Counted from the stretch's first letter, positions 26,002 to 36,960 are shown. The stretch is 64,000 bases of DNA from Acidobacteriota bacterium (GCA_021325515.1 JAJPHC010000010.1:23520-87519); one strand, 5' to 3'. Notes: generated by a model not told the origin, from the letters alone. Program-made: numbers and translations.

Positions 26002-29000
26002 ATGCGTCGTGTGAGCAGCACCGTTTTCCAAATTCTAGCGGTACTGGTTGCTCTGATTCCGTTGACCGCTCGAGCGGCAACGACTGAGTTCCGGGTGCTG
26101 CTCGACACCGACAACAACGCATCGACCGGATGTTCGTACGCGACGCCGGCCGGGACGTTCGCCGGTGCAGAGCAAGTGCTCATCACGACCGTCGACGTTC
26201 AGCCGACGAGCGCGCAAGTCACCTCGCTCACCCGTCAGGTCTGCAGCAGCGGGACGTTCGGTGCGCCGATTCCTGTCGCTTCCACAGGCTGGCCGGTCGG
26301 TTTTTCAGGGGATAGTGGCAACGCCGTCGTCGAGACGGTGATGCCGACCGCGCTGCTCGGCGGTACGGCTCCTCAGATTCGCGTCGGCTTCGTGGCGACC
26401 GCCGGAAGCTCCGTGGATACGATTCTCACGACGCCCTCGTCGGCTCCCCTGATGTGGCCGCCGTCGCTCGACCCGCTTCGCCGGCGCGCGATGGGGCCGG
26501 GAGGGCAGCCGCAGGTGATCACGCTGGACGGACAGACCGGCGACTGGGGCTCGATCCCGCCGTTCGTTGCGGGCGGATCGGGCGGTCCGAGCACGCCTCG
26601 GTTCCAGAAGGTCTACCTCTTCCAGGACACGACCAGTCTCTGGTTCCGCTTCGATGCGAAGCTCGGCGGAAGCGCGCCGACGGCAAATGACGACACCTAC
26701 ACGGTGCGGCAAGGCAAGACGCTCAACGTGATCGCGCCGGGCGTCCTCGGCAACGACACAGACCCGAACGGAGCCCCACTCAGCGCTGCAGCAACGAACA
26801 ACCCGCAGCACGGCACGCTGATCCTCGATCCGACGGGCGCGTTCACCTATTCGAACGACGGCTCGAACGCGCCGGTTGATTCATTCAAGTACAAGGCCTC
26901 GAACGGGAGCGCGACGTCGAACGAAGCGACGGCGACGATCAACATCACGCCCGACAAGAAGCCGATCGGCATCGCCGACTCGTACAACGTGGCGCACGGC
27001 GGGACGCTGACGGTGCCGCCTCCGGGCGTCCTGAGCAATGACAGCGATCCTGACGGCGATCATCTGTCGGCGGCGCTCCAGTCCGGCCCGCAGCACGGCA
27101 CGCTGAGCCTGTTGCCGAACGGCGGCTTCACCTACACGCACGACGGCTCGAACACGATCGCGGATAGCTTCACCTATCGCGCGTTCGATGGTGTGCTCTA
27201 TTCGGCGACCGTGACGGTGTCGCTGACGATCGGCCCGCTGGCGCCGTCGTTCACCAGCGCGAACAGCACGCGGATGACGGCCGGCACCTCGACGCCGTTC
27301 ACGATCACGACGACGGGCTTCCCGTATCCCGCGATCACCGAGAGCGGCGCACTGCCGAGCGGCATCACCTTCACCGACAACGGCAACGGGACGGCGACTC
27401 TCGGTGGCACGCCGGCGCCCGGCTCGGGCGGCGTCTATACGCTCAACCTCACGGCGACGAACAGCGGCGGAACCGCCAATCAGACCTTCACGCTGACTGT
27501 GTGCAACGTGATCGTGGTGACCCCGCCGGCGACGAACACCGCGACCGCGGGTGCAGCATTCAGTCAGACCTTCACACAGACGGGTGCAGTCGGCGGCGCA
27601 ACGTTCACGACGGCGAGCCCGCTCCCCAACGGACTAACGCTCAGCAGCAGCGGCACGCTCAGCGGCACACCGACGGTGACGGGAACCTTCCCGATGACCG
27701 TCACGGTGACGGATGCGAACGGCTGCACGGGCTCGGCGAACTACACGCTGACGATCGGCTGCCAGACGATCACCGTCACGAACCCGGCAACGAACACGGC
27801 GACGGCGGGTGCAGCGTTCAGTCAGACCTTCACGCAGTCCAACGCGATCGGCACCGCGACGTTCTCCACCACGAGCGCGCTGCCCGCGGGCCTCACGCTC
27901 GCAAGCAACGGAACCTTGAGCGGGACGCCGACGGTGGTCGGCTCGTTCCCGATCGTGGTGAAGGTGACCGACAGCAACGGCTGCACCGGTACCGGCGCGA
28001 CCTACACGCTGACGATCAGTTGCCAGACGATCAATGTGACGAACCCTGCGACGACGACGGGAACGGCGGGTGCAGCATTCAGCCAGACGTTCACGCAGGC
28101 GAATGCGATCGGCACGGCGACGTTCTCGATCAATAGCGGTTCGCTACCGGCAGGCCTCACGCTGTCGGCGGCGGGAGTGCTCAGCGGCACCCCGACGGTG
28201 ACGGGCTCGTTCCCGATCACGGTGAAAGTGACGGACAGCAACGGCTGCACCGGCACGAGCGCGACGTACAACCTCGTGATCAACTGCCAGACGATCACGG
28301 TCACGAACCCGGCGACGAACACGGGAACGGTGAGCGCACCGTTCAGCCAGACGTTCACGCAGAGCGGGGCAATCGGCGGCTCGACCTTCTCGACGGCGAG
28401 CACGCTTCCGACGGGGCTAACGCTCAGCAGCAGCGGCACGCTCTCTGGCACGCCGACGCAGCCCGGCTCGTTCCCGATCGTAGTCACGGTGACGGACGGC
28501 AACGGCTGCACCGGCACGAGCGCGACGTACACGCTGACGATCGCCTGCCAGACGATCACGGTCACGAACCCGACCTCGAACAGCGATCCGGCGGGAACAC
28601 CGCTGACGGCGGCGAACTTCACCTTCACGCAGAGTGGCGCCGTAGGCGGCGCGACGTTCACGACGGCCAGCACGCTGCCGACCGGCGTCACGCTGACGAC
28701 CGCCGGCGTCCTCAGTGGTACCCCAACGCAGGGCGGCACCTTCCCGATCACGGTAACGGTGACCGATGGCAACGGCTGCACGGGGACGAGCAGTGGCTAC
28801 ACGCTGACGATCGTCTGCCCGACGATCAACGTGACCAACCCCGGCGTCAACAGCGGCACCTCAGGCGTCGCGTTCAGCCAGACCTTCACGCAGAGCGGCG
28901 GACAGGGAACGATCACCTGGAGTGAGACGGGCGCGCTGCCGAGCGGCATCACGCTCAACTCTTCGACCGGTGTCCTCTCCGGCACGACCAACGCGGCCGG

Positions 29001-32000
29001 CACGTTCCCGATCACGGTGACGGCGACGGACCAGAACGGCTGCCAGGGCACGGGCGCGACCTACACGCTGACCATCAACTGCCAGACGATCACGGTGACG
29101 AACCCGGGAGTGAACACGGGAACCGTGGATGCAGCGTTCAGTCAGACCTTCACCCAGTCCGGTGTCCTCGGCACCGTGACCTGGAGCGAGACGGGCGCGC
29201 TGCCGGCGGGCATCACCCTCGACAGCAGCACGGGTGTGCTCAGCGGCACGCCGACGGTCAACGGCGTCTTCCCGATCACGGTGAAGGCGACCGATAGCAA
29301 CGGCTGCTTCGGAACCTCGAATTACACGCTGACGATCAACTGCCAGACGATCACGGTGACCAACCCCGGAGTCAACACTGGAACCGTGGATGCAGCGTTC
29401 AGTCAGACGTTCACGCAGAGTGGCGCGCACGGCACGGCGACGTTCACGCTGGCCAGCGGCTCGCTGCCGGCAGGCCTGTCGCTGTCGACGGCGGGAGTGC
29501 TCAGCGGCACGCCGACGGTGAACGGGACCTTCCCGATCACGGTGCTGGTGACCGACAGCAACGGCTGCACCGGCACGAGCGCGACGTACAACCTCACGAT
29601 CAACTGCCAGACGATCACGGTCACCAACCCGGGTGTGAACACGGGAACCGTGGATGCAGCATTCAGTCAGACCTTCACGCAGAGTGGCGCACACGGCACG
29701 GCGACGTTCTCGACAGCGAGCACGCTGCCGGCCGGCCTCACGCTTTCGACCGCAGGAGTGCTCAGCGGCACGCCGACGGTGAACGGCACATTCCCGATCG
29801 TGGTGACGGTGACCGACAGCAACGGCTGCACCGGCACGAGCGCAACCTACAACCTCGTGATCAACTGCCAGACGATTACGGTCACGAACCCGGCCAATAC
29901 GCCGGGAACCGTGAATGTGCCCTACAGCGTGACGTTCACGCAGAGCGGAGCACACGGCACGGCAACGTTCTCAACAGCGAGCACGCTCCCCACGGGCATC
30001 ACGCTCTCGACGGGCGGCGTGCTCAGTGGCACACCGACACAGCCCGGCACGTTCCCGATCGTAGTCACGGTCACGGACAGCAACGGCTGCACGGGAACCG
30101 GTGCGAACTACACGCTGGTCATCGGCTGCCAGACGATCACGGTCACGAACCCGAGCTCGAACAGCGACGCGGCCGGCACGCCGCTCGTCGCGGCGAACTT
30201 CACCTTCACGCAGACAGGCGCCGTAGGCGGCGCGACCTTCACGACCGCGAGCACTCTGCCGAACGGCGTCTCCCTGACGACGGGCGGCGTTCTCTCCGGC
30301 ACGCCGACCCAGGGCGGCTCGTTCCCGATCACGGTGACCGTGACCGACGGCAACGGCTGCACCGGCACGAGCAGCGGCTACACGCTGACGATCACCTGCC
30401 CGACGATCACCGTGACCAACCCCGGAGTCAACACCGGCACCGCGGGCGTCGCATTCGGCCAGACGTTCACGCAGAGCGGCGGACAGGGGACGATCACCTG
30501 GAGTGAGACCGGCACTTTGCCGAGCGGCATCACGCTCAACACGGCAACCGGCGTTCTCTCCGGCACGACGAGCCAGGCGGGGACGTTCCCCATCACCGTC
30601 ACCGCAACCGATCAGAACGGCTGCCAGGGAACGGGAGCAACGTACAACCTAACCATCAACTGCAACACGATCACGGTGACGAACCCCGGCGTCAACACCG
30701 GCACCCGCGGCACGGCCTTCAGCCAGACCTTCACCGTGAGCGGCAATCTCGGTACCGTCACCTGGAGCGAAACGGGCGCGCTGCCTGTGGGTATCACGCT
30801 CAACTCCGCGACGGGTGTTCTGTCCGGCACACCGACGACGCACGGCTCCTTCCCGATCACGGTGAAGGCGACCGACACGAACGGCTGCTTCGGCACGAGC
30901 TCCTACACGCTCACGATCAATTGCCAGACGATCAGCGTCACCAATCCGGCGACGACGAGCGGCAGCATCAACACGGCCTTCAGCCAGCAGTTCACACAGA
31001 CGGGGGCGATCGGCGGCGCGACCTTCTCCACCGCGAGCACGCTGCCCAATGGTCTCTCGCTGGCCGCCGATGGCACGCTCTCCGGCACTCCGACGCAGAG
31101 CGGCAGCTTCCCGATCGTTGTCACCGTGACCGACGGCGACGGATGCACGGGCACCTCGACCACGTACAACCTCTATATCTGCCCGGTGATCACCGTGACG
31201 AACCCCGGCGTCAACACCGGCACGGCGGGTCAGGCCTTCAGTCAGATGTTCACGCAGTCGAACGGCATCGGCACGATCACCTGGAGTGAGACGGGCGCAT
31301 TGCCCGCCGGCATCACGCTCAACTCCGGCACCGGCGTGCTGTCGGGCACGACCTCACAGACAGGCTCGTTCCCCATCACGGTCACGGCGACCGACCAGAA
31401 CGGCTGCAGCGGCACCGGCGCGACCTACACGCTCGTGATCAGCTGCCAGACGATCAGCATCACGAACGCCACGTCGAACAGCGCGCAGGCCGGCACGAGC
31501 CTAACGCCCGCCAGCAACTGGACCTTCACGGCGACCGGCATCCTCGGCACCCCGACGTGGAGCGAGACCGGTTCGCTGCCGAGCGGCATCACACTGAACT
31601 CGGGCACCGGCGTTCTCTCCGGCAGCAGCAACGCGATCGGTTCTTATCCGATCACGGTCAAAGTCACCGACACGAACGGCTGCTTCGGCACGTCGAGCTA
31701 CACGCTGACGATTACTTGCCCGACGATCACGCCGGCACGCACGGGCGGCGGCTCGTTCCCGAATGGCACGATCGGTACCGCGTATGCAGGCCAGAGCTTC
31801 ACGGCCTCGGGCGGCAGCGGCACCTACACGTTCGCTGTCACGGGCGGCGCACTCCCCACCGGTCTCTCGCTCTCGGGCGCCGGTGCGATCAGCGGCACGC
31901 CATCGGCGACTGGCACCTTCAGCTTCACGGTCACCGCAACCGACTCGAGCACGAGCTGCACCGGCAGCGCGGTCTTCTCGATCGCGATCCGGCCGGCCGC

Positions 32001-35000
32001 GGCGGGTGACTCGTACAGCAATCTCGTGAACAACACCGAGGCGTATGTGACGGGTGGGACGACGACGGCACCGGCGACACCGGCCGTGCAGTTGTCGGGC
32101 TCGATCCTCGCCAACGATCTCCCGAGCGGCGGAGTCAGCGTCGTCGCCGGAACGTTCGCAACGACCCAGAGTGGCAGCGTCACGATCGCCGCGGACGGCA
32201 CGTTCAAGTACACGCCGCCGGTGACCGCGAGTGCACTCACGACTGACAGCTTCACGTACACGATCTCGAGCGACACAGGCACCACGGGTACGCCGACAAC
32301 GGCAACCGGCACGGTCACGCTGAATCTCTCCGGACGCGTCTGGTACGTGAAGAACAACGGCGCGAACGGCAACGGCCAGTCGCAGTCGCCCTTCAACTCG
32401 CTGTCGAGCTTCACGAATGGAGCGCGCGTCACTCCCGACGCGAGCGGCGACATCATCTATGTCTACAACGGTGACGGCACGACGACGAATCAGAACGCCG
32501 GTGTCGCGCTGCTTGCCAACGAGCAACTGATCGGCGAGGGTGTGGCCCTCGTTGTCAACGGCAACACGCTCGTGGCCGCGGGAACGAAACCGCAGATTAC
32601 GAACGCCACGGCGTCCAGCGACGCGGTCACGCTCAACGACGGCAACACGATCAAGGGTGTGACCATCACCGGCGCGACGCGCGACGGCGTTGCCGGTGCA
32701 TCGCACGCGGGGCTGACGATGGACGTCGTCAACATTCAGAGCAACGTCACCGCCGGCCTGCACCTTACGAGCATGACCGGGACCATCACGGTGACGAACA
32801 CACAGATCACTGGCAACGGCGTCGGTCTGGCTGTCGGCTCGCCTGCAACGCCGGGGGGTGGTGCAGCGGGAGACGGCGGTACGGCAGCGATCACGCTCGA
32901 CAACACTAACCAGATCACTTCTGGTGTAGCCGGACGGACGATCCTGATTCAGAACCGTCCCAACGGTGCGGGCATCATCACCCTTGGCACGAACATCAAT
33001 GACGCCGGCCTCGGTATGTACGTGAACGCCAACGCCGGCGGCACGATCAACTTCACCGGCTCGCACACCGTGAACGTCGGTGGCACCAATCAGGGTGTCA
33101 CGTTGACGAACAACACGGGCGCCACCATGAGCTTCAGCGGCACGCTGAACGTCACGACCGCAACCGGTGGCGGATTCGGAGCGAGCGGCGGCGGAACACT
33201 GAACGTAACCGGCACGGCGAATGTCACGACAGGCGCGGCGGCGGACGGGCTGAACATCAACGGCATGACCATCGGCGGTTCGGGCGTGACCTTCACCAGC
33301 GTGAGCACGACCGGAGCAACGAGAGGCATCAACCTGGCGAACTTCGTCACGGCCGGCACGGTCACGGTCAACGGCGGCACGATTACGAACGGAACGACCG
33401 GCATTCTGCTGCAGGGCTCGAACACGAGCCTGACGCTGGCCGGTGTGACGATCACCGGTCCGGCGACGGGCATCACGAACACGACGAACTTCGGCACTCT
33501 AACCATCGGCAGCAGCGTGAACGTGAGCGCGGCGACGGCCCTGAATCTGACGACCGGCGCCATCAGTGGCACGTTCGCCAACGTCAGCTCCACAGGCGGC
33601 ACGAACGGCGTCAACCTCAATGCTGTAACGGGTACGTGGGGCGTGACCGCAGGCACTCTGACCGGTGCCAGCGGATCGACGTTCAACGCGACTGGAACGA
33701 GCACAGGAACGGTGAGCTGGGGCGGCGTGATCAATCAGGCCAATGCGGCCAATGTGGTCACCATCTCCGGCAGCCACACCGGCACGATCAACTTCAGCGG
33801 CAACGTGACCACCAGCGGCACGAGCACGGGCATCAGCATCAGTGCCAGCACCGGCACCTACAACTTCACCGGCGCCACGAGCACGATCGCTGGCAGCGGC
33901 GGCGGCATCACGATCTTCAATGAGGCGTCGGGCACGATCTCGTTCGGCTCGGGCTACAACATCTCCGCGGCGACGACCTCGTTCAAGATCGGCGGCTCGG
34001 CCACGAACGTCGGCGCCACGATCACCTACAGCGGCGTCATCACGAACAACAACAACGGCGGCGTGCTGCTCGACATCAACTCCGCGTCGGGCACGTTCAA
34101 CGGGACGCTGACGATGAATGGCACGTCGCTGAGCGGCAGCGTGAACGGGCTGAATGGCGTGATCTCCGTCATCAAGAACATGACGGGAACACTCACCGTC
34201 AACAATTTGAGCCTGACGTCCAGCAACAACAATTTCAACAACACGCTGGTCGCGATCAGCGGCACGAACACGGCCGGCAACTTCACGTTCAATCACCTGA
34301 CGCTGTCGGCCACCGGCACCAACCACACCGGCAAGGGGTTGACGATGTCGGGCGGCGGGACGCTCACCATCACCGCCACCGGCGGCAACAGCAGCATCGA
34401 CGTCAGCAGCACCGCACTCGACCTGAACGGCATCGCGCTCGGCGCGTCGGCCATCCAGACGCTCAACTCGACGGGAGGCGTCAACGGCGTCAAGCTAACC
34501 TCCGTTACGGGGGGAACGCTCACGATCAGCGGCGGCGCGATCTCGGCGAATACCGGCGCCAGCTTCCTCATCAGCGGAGGCACCGTCACGGTTTCCGATG
34601 CGGGCACGATCACGCAGAACACCGCGGGTCAGCGCGCCGTCGACATCCAGAGCATGACCAGTGGAACGGTTACGTTCTCCGGCGCCATCGGCAGCAATGG
34701 TGGTGCAGGCATCTTCCTGAACAGCAACACCGGCGCGACCATCGACTTCACGGGAGTGCTCACACTCTCAACCGGCGCGAACCCTGCCTTCACGGCAACC
34801 GCTGGAGGTACCGTGAGCGCGAGCAGCACAACGAGTACGCTGACCACGACGACGGCTACTGCGCTCAACGTGGCCAACACGACCATCGGTGTGAATGGCC
34901 TCAAGTTCCAGAGCATCACGGCCGGAACAGCCGCTTCAGGTCCGGCCAACGGCATCATCCTCAACAATACCGGCGCGAGCGGAGGGCTCACTGTGTCCGG

Positions 35001-36294
35001 AACCGGCGGCGCCGCCTCCGGAGGCACGATCCAGAAGACCACCGGGGCAGGCATTTCGCTGACGACCACGAAGGGTGTCAGCCTCTCGTTCATGAGCGTC
35101 ACCACAAGCAGCGTGGAAGGGATCCTCGGTAGCGGCGTCGATGGCTTCACGCTCATCAGCAGCTCGGTCACCAACAACAGCACCGCCGGGAACAACCGCG
35201 ACGGCATCAAGCTCACTGACACCGTCAACGCAGTGACGTTGACCAGCAATACGGTTACTGGAAACTTCAACTCCAACTTCCAGCTTACGACCTCGCCCTC
35301 ATCGACGGCGGTGGTTACCACTCTGACCGTCACCGGCGGTACCTACAGCAGCAGCACGCAGAATGCCGGCTTCCTCGTCGACCTGCACGGCTCGGCCGCG
35401 CTGAACACGGCGTCCGTCACAGGCGCCACGTTCTCGAACAACTTCTCCAAGGGCATCCAGTTCCAGGAGAACGACAACGCCACGATGGGCAACGGGGTTG
35501 GCGCCCCGGCCACCGGTACGATCACCGTCAGCGGCTGCACGTTCAACGCGAACGACACCCACGCCAGCTTCGAGAGCGGTGGCACCAACGGCTCGGGCAG
35601 CTCGTACTACCGCTTCGTGAACAACGTGAACATGACGAACGCCGCCAACGGCGCCATCAACTTTGCCAGTGGTTCGAACGTCGGCCCCGGAACATTCAAG
35701 GCCTTCTGCAGCGGAAACGTCGTGGGCACCAATGGTGTCCCCAACTCCGGTTCCGCCAACGGTGAAGGGATTCGCGTCTTTATGCAGGGCCGAAAGACTG
35801 CCATCGCAACGATTATCAATAACACGATCACCAATCTCGCCAACGGTGCCGGTTCCTTCGGAGCGCGCGGCATCGACGTCGAACAGCTCGGAGACACGGG
35901 CGCCAACACCGGCCAGACGCCGCTTGACGTGAAGATCACGGGAAATTCCGTGACCCAGCTCATCGCCTCGTTCCCGCAGTACGCTATCTACGTGGCGGCC
36001 GACGCTCAGGGAACGGGAACGTCGGGTTCAAACGTTCATGCGGAGATTCATGGCAACACGGTTCCGGCAGTCGACGGCTGCGATTCGCAGTGCGGCGCGG
36101 GGACCGGCATGATCTTCTTCGAGACCGTGAACTCCACCGGCACCCGCGCCGGCACGCTCTTCCAGACCGGTGCGGGCGGTTCGGTCAGCAACGAGATCGC
36201 AACCACGAATACCGGCACGGCCGGCAAGACGTGCAGCTTTGTCAATGGCGGAACGCTCACATTGACGGCGACACCGGTGAATACTGTGAACTAA
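26002..36294 (+). CDS. Giant exported protein: tandem cadherin/Ig-like repeats plus right-handed beta-helix
   Basis: The 3430-residue product has a signal peptide (cleavage near LTARA-ATTE) and GAGG 7 bases upstream of its ATG. Residues ~25-220 form an unassigned beta-rich region (FRVLLDTDNNASTGC, LDGQTGDWGS) that could be DOMON/CBM9-like. Two tandem-95/cadherin-like domains follow (~226-313, ~318-410; NDTDPNGAPLSAA, SNDSDPDGDHLSAA). One putative Ig (He_PIG) domain (~414-500) precedes seventeen more in tandem (~501-1997). A third tandem-95-like domain (~1999-2110) leads into a long parallel beta-helix (~2112-3400; WYVKNNGANGNGQSQSPFNSL opens it). No LPXTG, PEP-CTERM or type IX sorting tail is visible, so the export route beyond Sec is unknown. 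It is probably a surface adhesin or matrix protein. Three collar-domain genes and a GNAT follow. Confidence 0.9.
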   Translation: MRRVSSTVFQILAVLVALIPLTARAATTEFRVLLDTDNNASTGCSYATPAGTFAGAEQVLITTVDVQPTSAQVTSLTRQVCSSGTFGAPIPVASTGWPVGFSGDSGNAVVETVMPTALLGGTAPQIRVGFVATAGSSVDTILTTPSSAPLMWPPSLDPLRRRAMGPGGQPQVITLDGQTGDWGSIPPFVAGGSGGPSTPRFQKVYLFQDTTSLWFRFDAKLGGSAPTANDDTYTVRQGKTLNVIAPGVLGNDTDPNGAPLSAAATNNPQHGTLILDPTGAFTYSNDGSNAPVDSFKYKASNGSATSNEATATINITPDKKPIGIADSYNVAHGGTLTVPPPGVLSNDSDPDGDHLSAALQSGPQHGTLSLLPNGGFTYTHDGSNTIADSFTYRAFDGVLYSATVTVSLTIGPLAPSFTSANSTRMTAGTSTPFTITTTGFPYPAITESGALPSGITFTDNGNGTATLGGTPAPGSGGVYTLNLTATNSGGTANQTFTLTVCNVIVVTPPATNTATAGAAFSQTFTQTGAVGGATFTTASPLPNGLTLSSSGTLSGTPTVTGTFPMTVTVTDANGCTGSANYTLTIGCQTITVTNPATNTATAGAAFSQTFTQSNAIGTATFSTTSALPAGLTLASNGTLSGTPTVVGSFPIVVKVTDSNGCTGTGATYTLTISCQTINVTNPATTTGTAGAAFSQTFTQANAIGTATFSINSGSLPAGLTLSAAGVLSGTPTVTGSFPITVKVTDSNGCTGTSATYNLVINCQTITVTNPATNTGTVSAPFSQTFTQSGAIGGSTFSTASTLPTGLTLSSSGTLSGTPTQPGSFPIVVTVTDGNGCTGTSATYTLTIACQTITVTNPTSNSDPAGTPLTAANFTFTQSGAVGGATFTTASTLPTGVTLTTAGVLSGTPTQGGTFPITVTVTDGNGCTGTSSGYTLTIVCPTINVTNPGVNSGTSGVAFSQTFTQSGGQGTITWSETGALPSGITLNSSTGVLSGTTNAAGTFPITVTATDQNGCQGTGATYTLTINCQTITVTNPGVNTGTVDAAFSQTFTQSGVLGTVTWSETGALPAGITLDSSTGVLSGTPTVNGVFPITVKATDSNGCFGTSNYTLTINCQTITVTNPGVNTGTVDAAFSQTFTQSGAHGTATFTLASGSLPAGLSLSTAGVLSGTPTVNGTFPITVLVTDSNGCTGTSATYNLTINCQTITVTNPGVNTGTVDAAFSQTFTQSGAHGTATFSTASTLPAGLTLSTAGVLSGTPTVNGTFPIVVTVTDSNGCTGTSATYNLVINCQTITVTNPANTPGTVNVPYSVTFTQSGAHGTATFSTASTLPTGITLSTGGVLSGTPTQPGTFPIVVTVTDSNGCTGTGANYTLVIGCQTITVTNPSSNSDAAGTPLVAANFTFTQTGAVGGATFTTASTLPNGVSLTTGGVLSGTPTQGGSFPITVTVTDGNGCTGTSSGYTLTITCPTITVTNPGVNTGTAGVAFGQTFTQSGGQGTITWSETGTLPSGITLNTATGVLSGTTSQAGTFPITVTATDQNGCQGTGATYNLTINCNTITVTNPGVNTGTRGTAFSQTFTVSGNLGTVTWSETGALPVGITLNSATGVLSGTPTTHGSFPITVKATDTNGCFGTSSYTLTINCQTISVTNPATTSGSINTAFSQQFTQTGAIGGATFSTASTLPNGLSLAADGTLSGTPTQSGSFPIVVTVTDGDGCTGTSTTYNLYICPVITVTNPGVNTGTAGQAFSQMFTQSNGIGTITWSETGALPAGITLNSGTGVLSGTTSQTGSFPITVTATDQNGCSGTGATYTLVISCQTISITNATSNSAQAGTSLTPASNWTFTATGILGTPTWSETGSLPSGITLNSGTGVLSGSSNAIGSYPITVKVTDTNGCFGTSSYTLTITCPTITPARTGGGSFPNGTIGTAYAGQSFTASGGSGTYTFAVTGGALPTGLSLSGAGAISGTPSATGTFSFTVTATDSSTSCTGSAVFSIAIRPAAAGDSYSNLVNNTEAYVTGGTTTAPATPAVQLSGSILANDLPSGGVSVVAGTFATTQSGSVTIAADGTFKYTPPVTASALTTDSFTYTISSDTGTTGTPTTATGTVTLNLSGRVWYVKNNGANGNGQSQSPFNSLSSFTNGARVTPDASGDIIYVYNGDGTTTNQNAGVALLANEQLIGEGVALVVNGNTLVAAGTKPQITNATASSDAVTLNDGNTIKGVTITGATRDGVAGASHAGLTMDVVNIQSNVTAGLHLTSMTGTITVTNTQITGNGVGLAVGSPATPGGGAAGDGGTAAITLDNTNQITSGVAGRTILIQNRPNGAGIITLGTNINDAGLGMYVNANAGGTINFTGSHTVNVGGTNQGVTLTNNTGATMSFSGTLNVTTATGGGFGASGGGTLNVTGTANVTTGAAADGLNINGMTIGGSGVTFTSVSTTGATRGINLANFVTAGTVTVNGGTITNGTTGILLQGSNTSLTLAGVTITGPATGITNTTNFGTLTIGSSVNVSAATALNLTTGAISGTFANVSSTGGTNGVNLNAVTGTWGVTAGTLTGASGSTFNATGTSTGTVSWGGVINQANAANVVTISGSHTGTINFSGNVTTSGTSTGISISASTGTYNFTGATSTIAGSGGGITIFNEASGTISFGSGYNISAATTSFKIGGSATNVGATITYSGVITNNNNGGVLLDINSASGTFNGTLTMNGTSLSGSVNGLNGVISVIKNMTGTLTVNNLSLTSSNNNFNNTLVAISGTNTAGNFTFNHLTLSATGTNHTGKGLTMSGGGTLTITATGGNSSIDVSSTALDLNGIALGASAIQTLNSTGGVNGVKLTSVTGGTLTISGGAISANTGASFLISGGTVTVSDAGTITQNTAGQRAVDIQSMTSGTVTFSGAIGSNGGAGIFLNSNTGATIDFTGVLTLSTGANPAFTATAGGTVSASSTTSTLTTTTATALNVANTTIGVNGLKFQSITAGTAASGPANGIILNNTGASGGLTVSGTGGAASGGTIQKTTGAGISLTTTKGVSLSFMSVTTSSVEGILGSGVDGFTLISSSVTNNSTAGNNRDGIKLTDTVNAVTLTSNTVTGNFNSNFQLTTSPSSTAVVTTLTVTGGTYSSSTQNAGFLVDLHGSAALNTASVTGATFSNNFSKGIQFQENDNATMGNGVGAPATGTITVSGCTFNANDTHASFESGGTNGSGSSYYRFVNNVNMTNAANGAINFASGSNVGPGTFKAFCSGNVVGTNGVPNSGSANGEGIRVFMQGRKTAIATIINNTITNLANGAGSFGARGIDVEQLGDTGANTGQTPLDVKITGNSVTQLIASFPQYAIYVAADAQGTGTSGSNVHAEIHGNTVPAVDGCDSQCGAGTGMIFFETVNSTGTRAGTLFQTGAGGSVSNEIATTNTGTAGKTCSFVNGGTLTLTATPVNTVN
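27502..31990 (+). repeat. 17-copy in-frame tandem repeat (258-273 bp units) encoding Ig-like domains
   Basis: Unit starts, taken at the TGC codon of C(Q/P/N)(T/V)I, fall at 27502, 27760, 28021, 28285, 28546, 28816, 29080, 29341, 29605, 29866, 30127, 30397, 30661, 30922, 31180, 31444 and 31717. Spacing is 258-273 bases and always in frame. Most units open with VTNP and end with TVTDSNGCTGT-like text. Several units are nearly identical in DNA (TGTDAAF in units 7-9 is written as GTVDAAF), which points to recent duplication or gene conversion. Units 5 and 11, and 6 and 12, pair as sub-types, so a block of about six units may have been duplicated. Confidence 0.92.
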
Positions 36295-36306
36295 GATTTT
36301 CGCAAA

Positions 36307-36335
36307 GGCACGGACGCGTTTGGTGCGTCCGTGCC
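36307..36335. terminator. Hairpin after the giant gene, probable terminator
   Basis: GGCACGGACGC (36307-36317) pairs perfectly with GCGTCCGTGCC (36325-36335) around a 7-base loop, starting 13 bases after the stop. No T-tract follows. It separates the giant gene from the collar-domain operon, whose first ATG is ~105 bases further on. Confidence 0.6.
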
Positions 36336-36439
36336 CATGAGTGCAAATGCACAGCGATTCTAAGAAAGTGCCTTGTTTGCGGAACACGTGGTCCCGTTTC
36401 TGTTCCCCTATCACCTGAACAATTGCATGTGGAGGAGTC

Positions 36440-36943
36440 ATGGCAGAACCATTCTTAAGTGAGATCAGGATCATGAGTTTCGGCTTCCCGCCCAAAGGTT
36501 GGGCGCTTTGCGACGGACAGCTGCTGCCCATCAATCAGAACCAGGGGCTTTTTTCACTTCTCGGAACCACATATGGCGGCGACGGGCGCGTCAATTTTGG
36601 CCTGCCTGACCTGCGCAGCAGAGCGCCCATTCACATGGGTGGCGGACACACGCTGGGCGAGCGGGGCGGCGAGCAAGCGCACACTCTTTCCATCTCCGAG
36701 ATCCCTACGCATGTTCACGCGGCCGTGGCCACTAGCTCCACTGGGAACCAGCCCATCCCACCGGGGGCCTTGTATGGTGTTTCTCCCGCGCAGCCCTACC
36801 TTCCGCCCGATAACAACATGGGTGCCCTGAATCCGGCAACGGTGGGCAATACCGGCGGGAGTCAGGCTCACCTCAATATGCAGCCCTTCCTGGTCCTGAA
36901 CTTCAGCATCGCCCTTCAGGGCATTTTTCCGTCGCAGACATAA
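36440..36943 (+). CDS. Phage tail collar-domain protein (microcystin-dependent protein/MdpB-like), copy 1
   Basis: The 167-residue protein contains a phage Tail_Collar domain: KGWALCDGQLLPINQNQGLFSLLGTTYGGDG near the N-terminus and the NFGLPDLRSRAPIH block that follows. A glycine-rich middle (GGGHTLGERGGEQAHTLSISEIPTHVH) has the His cluster typical of short tail fibres, and the C-terminus is NMQPFLVLNFSIALQGIFPSQT. There is no signal peptide. It is preceded by GGAGGAG. It is the first of three tandem paralogues followed by a GNAT gene. Collar proteins of this type occur outside phages as the microcystin-dependent group; no other phage gene is present here. Confidence 0.9.
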   Translation: MAEPFLSEIRIMSFGFPPKGWALCDGQLLPINQNQGLFSLLGTTYGGDGRVNFGLPDLRSRAPIHMGGGHTLGERGGEQAHTLSISEIPTHVHAAVATSSTGNQPIPPGALYGVSPAQPYLPPDNNMGALNPATVGNTGGSQAHLNMQPFLVLNFSIALQGIFPSQT

Positions 36944-36960
36944 GAAAGGAGGACGAAGAC

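Noticed and set aside
27502..31990. Possible CRISPR array because of regular repeats
   Set aside because: Repeats are 258-273 bases, in frame, and encode Ig-like domains; there are no short spacers and no cas genes.
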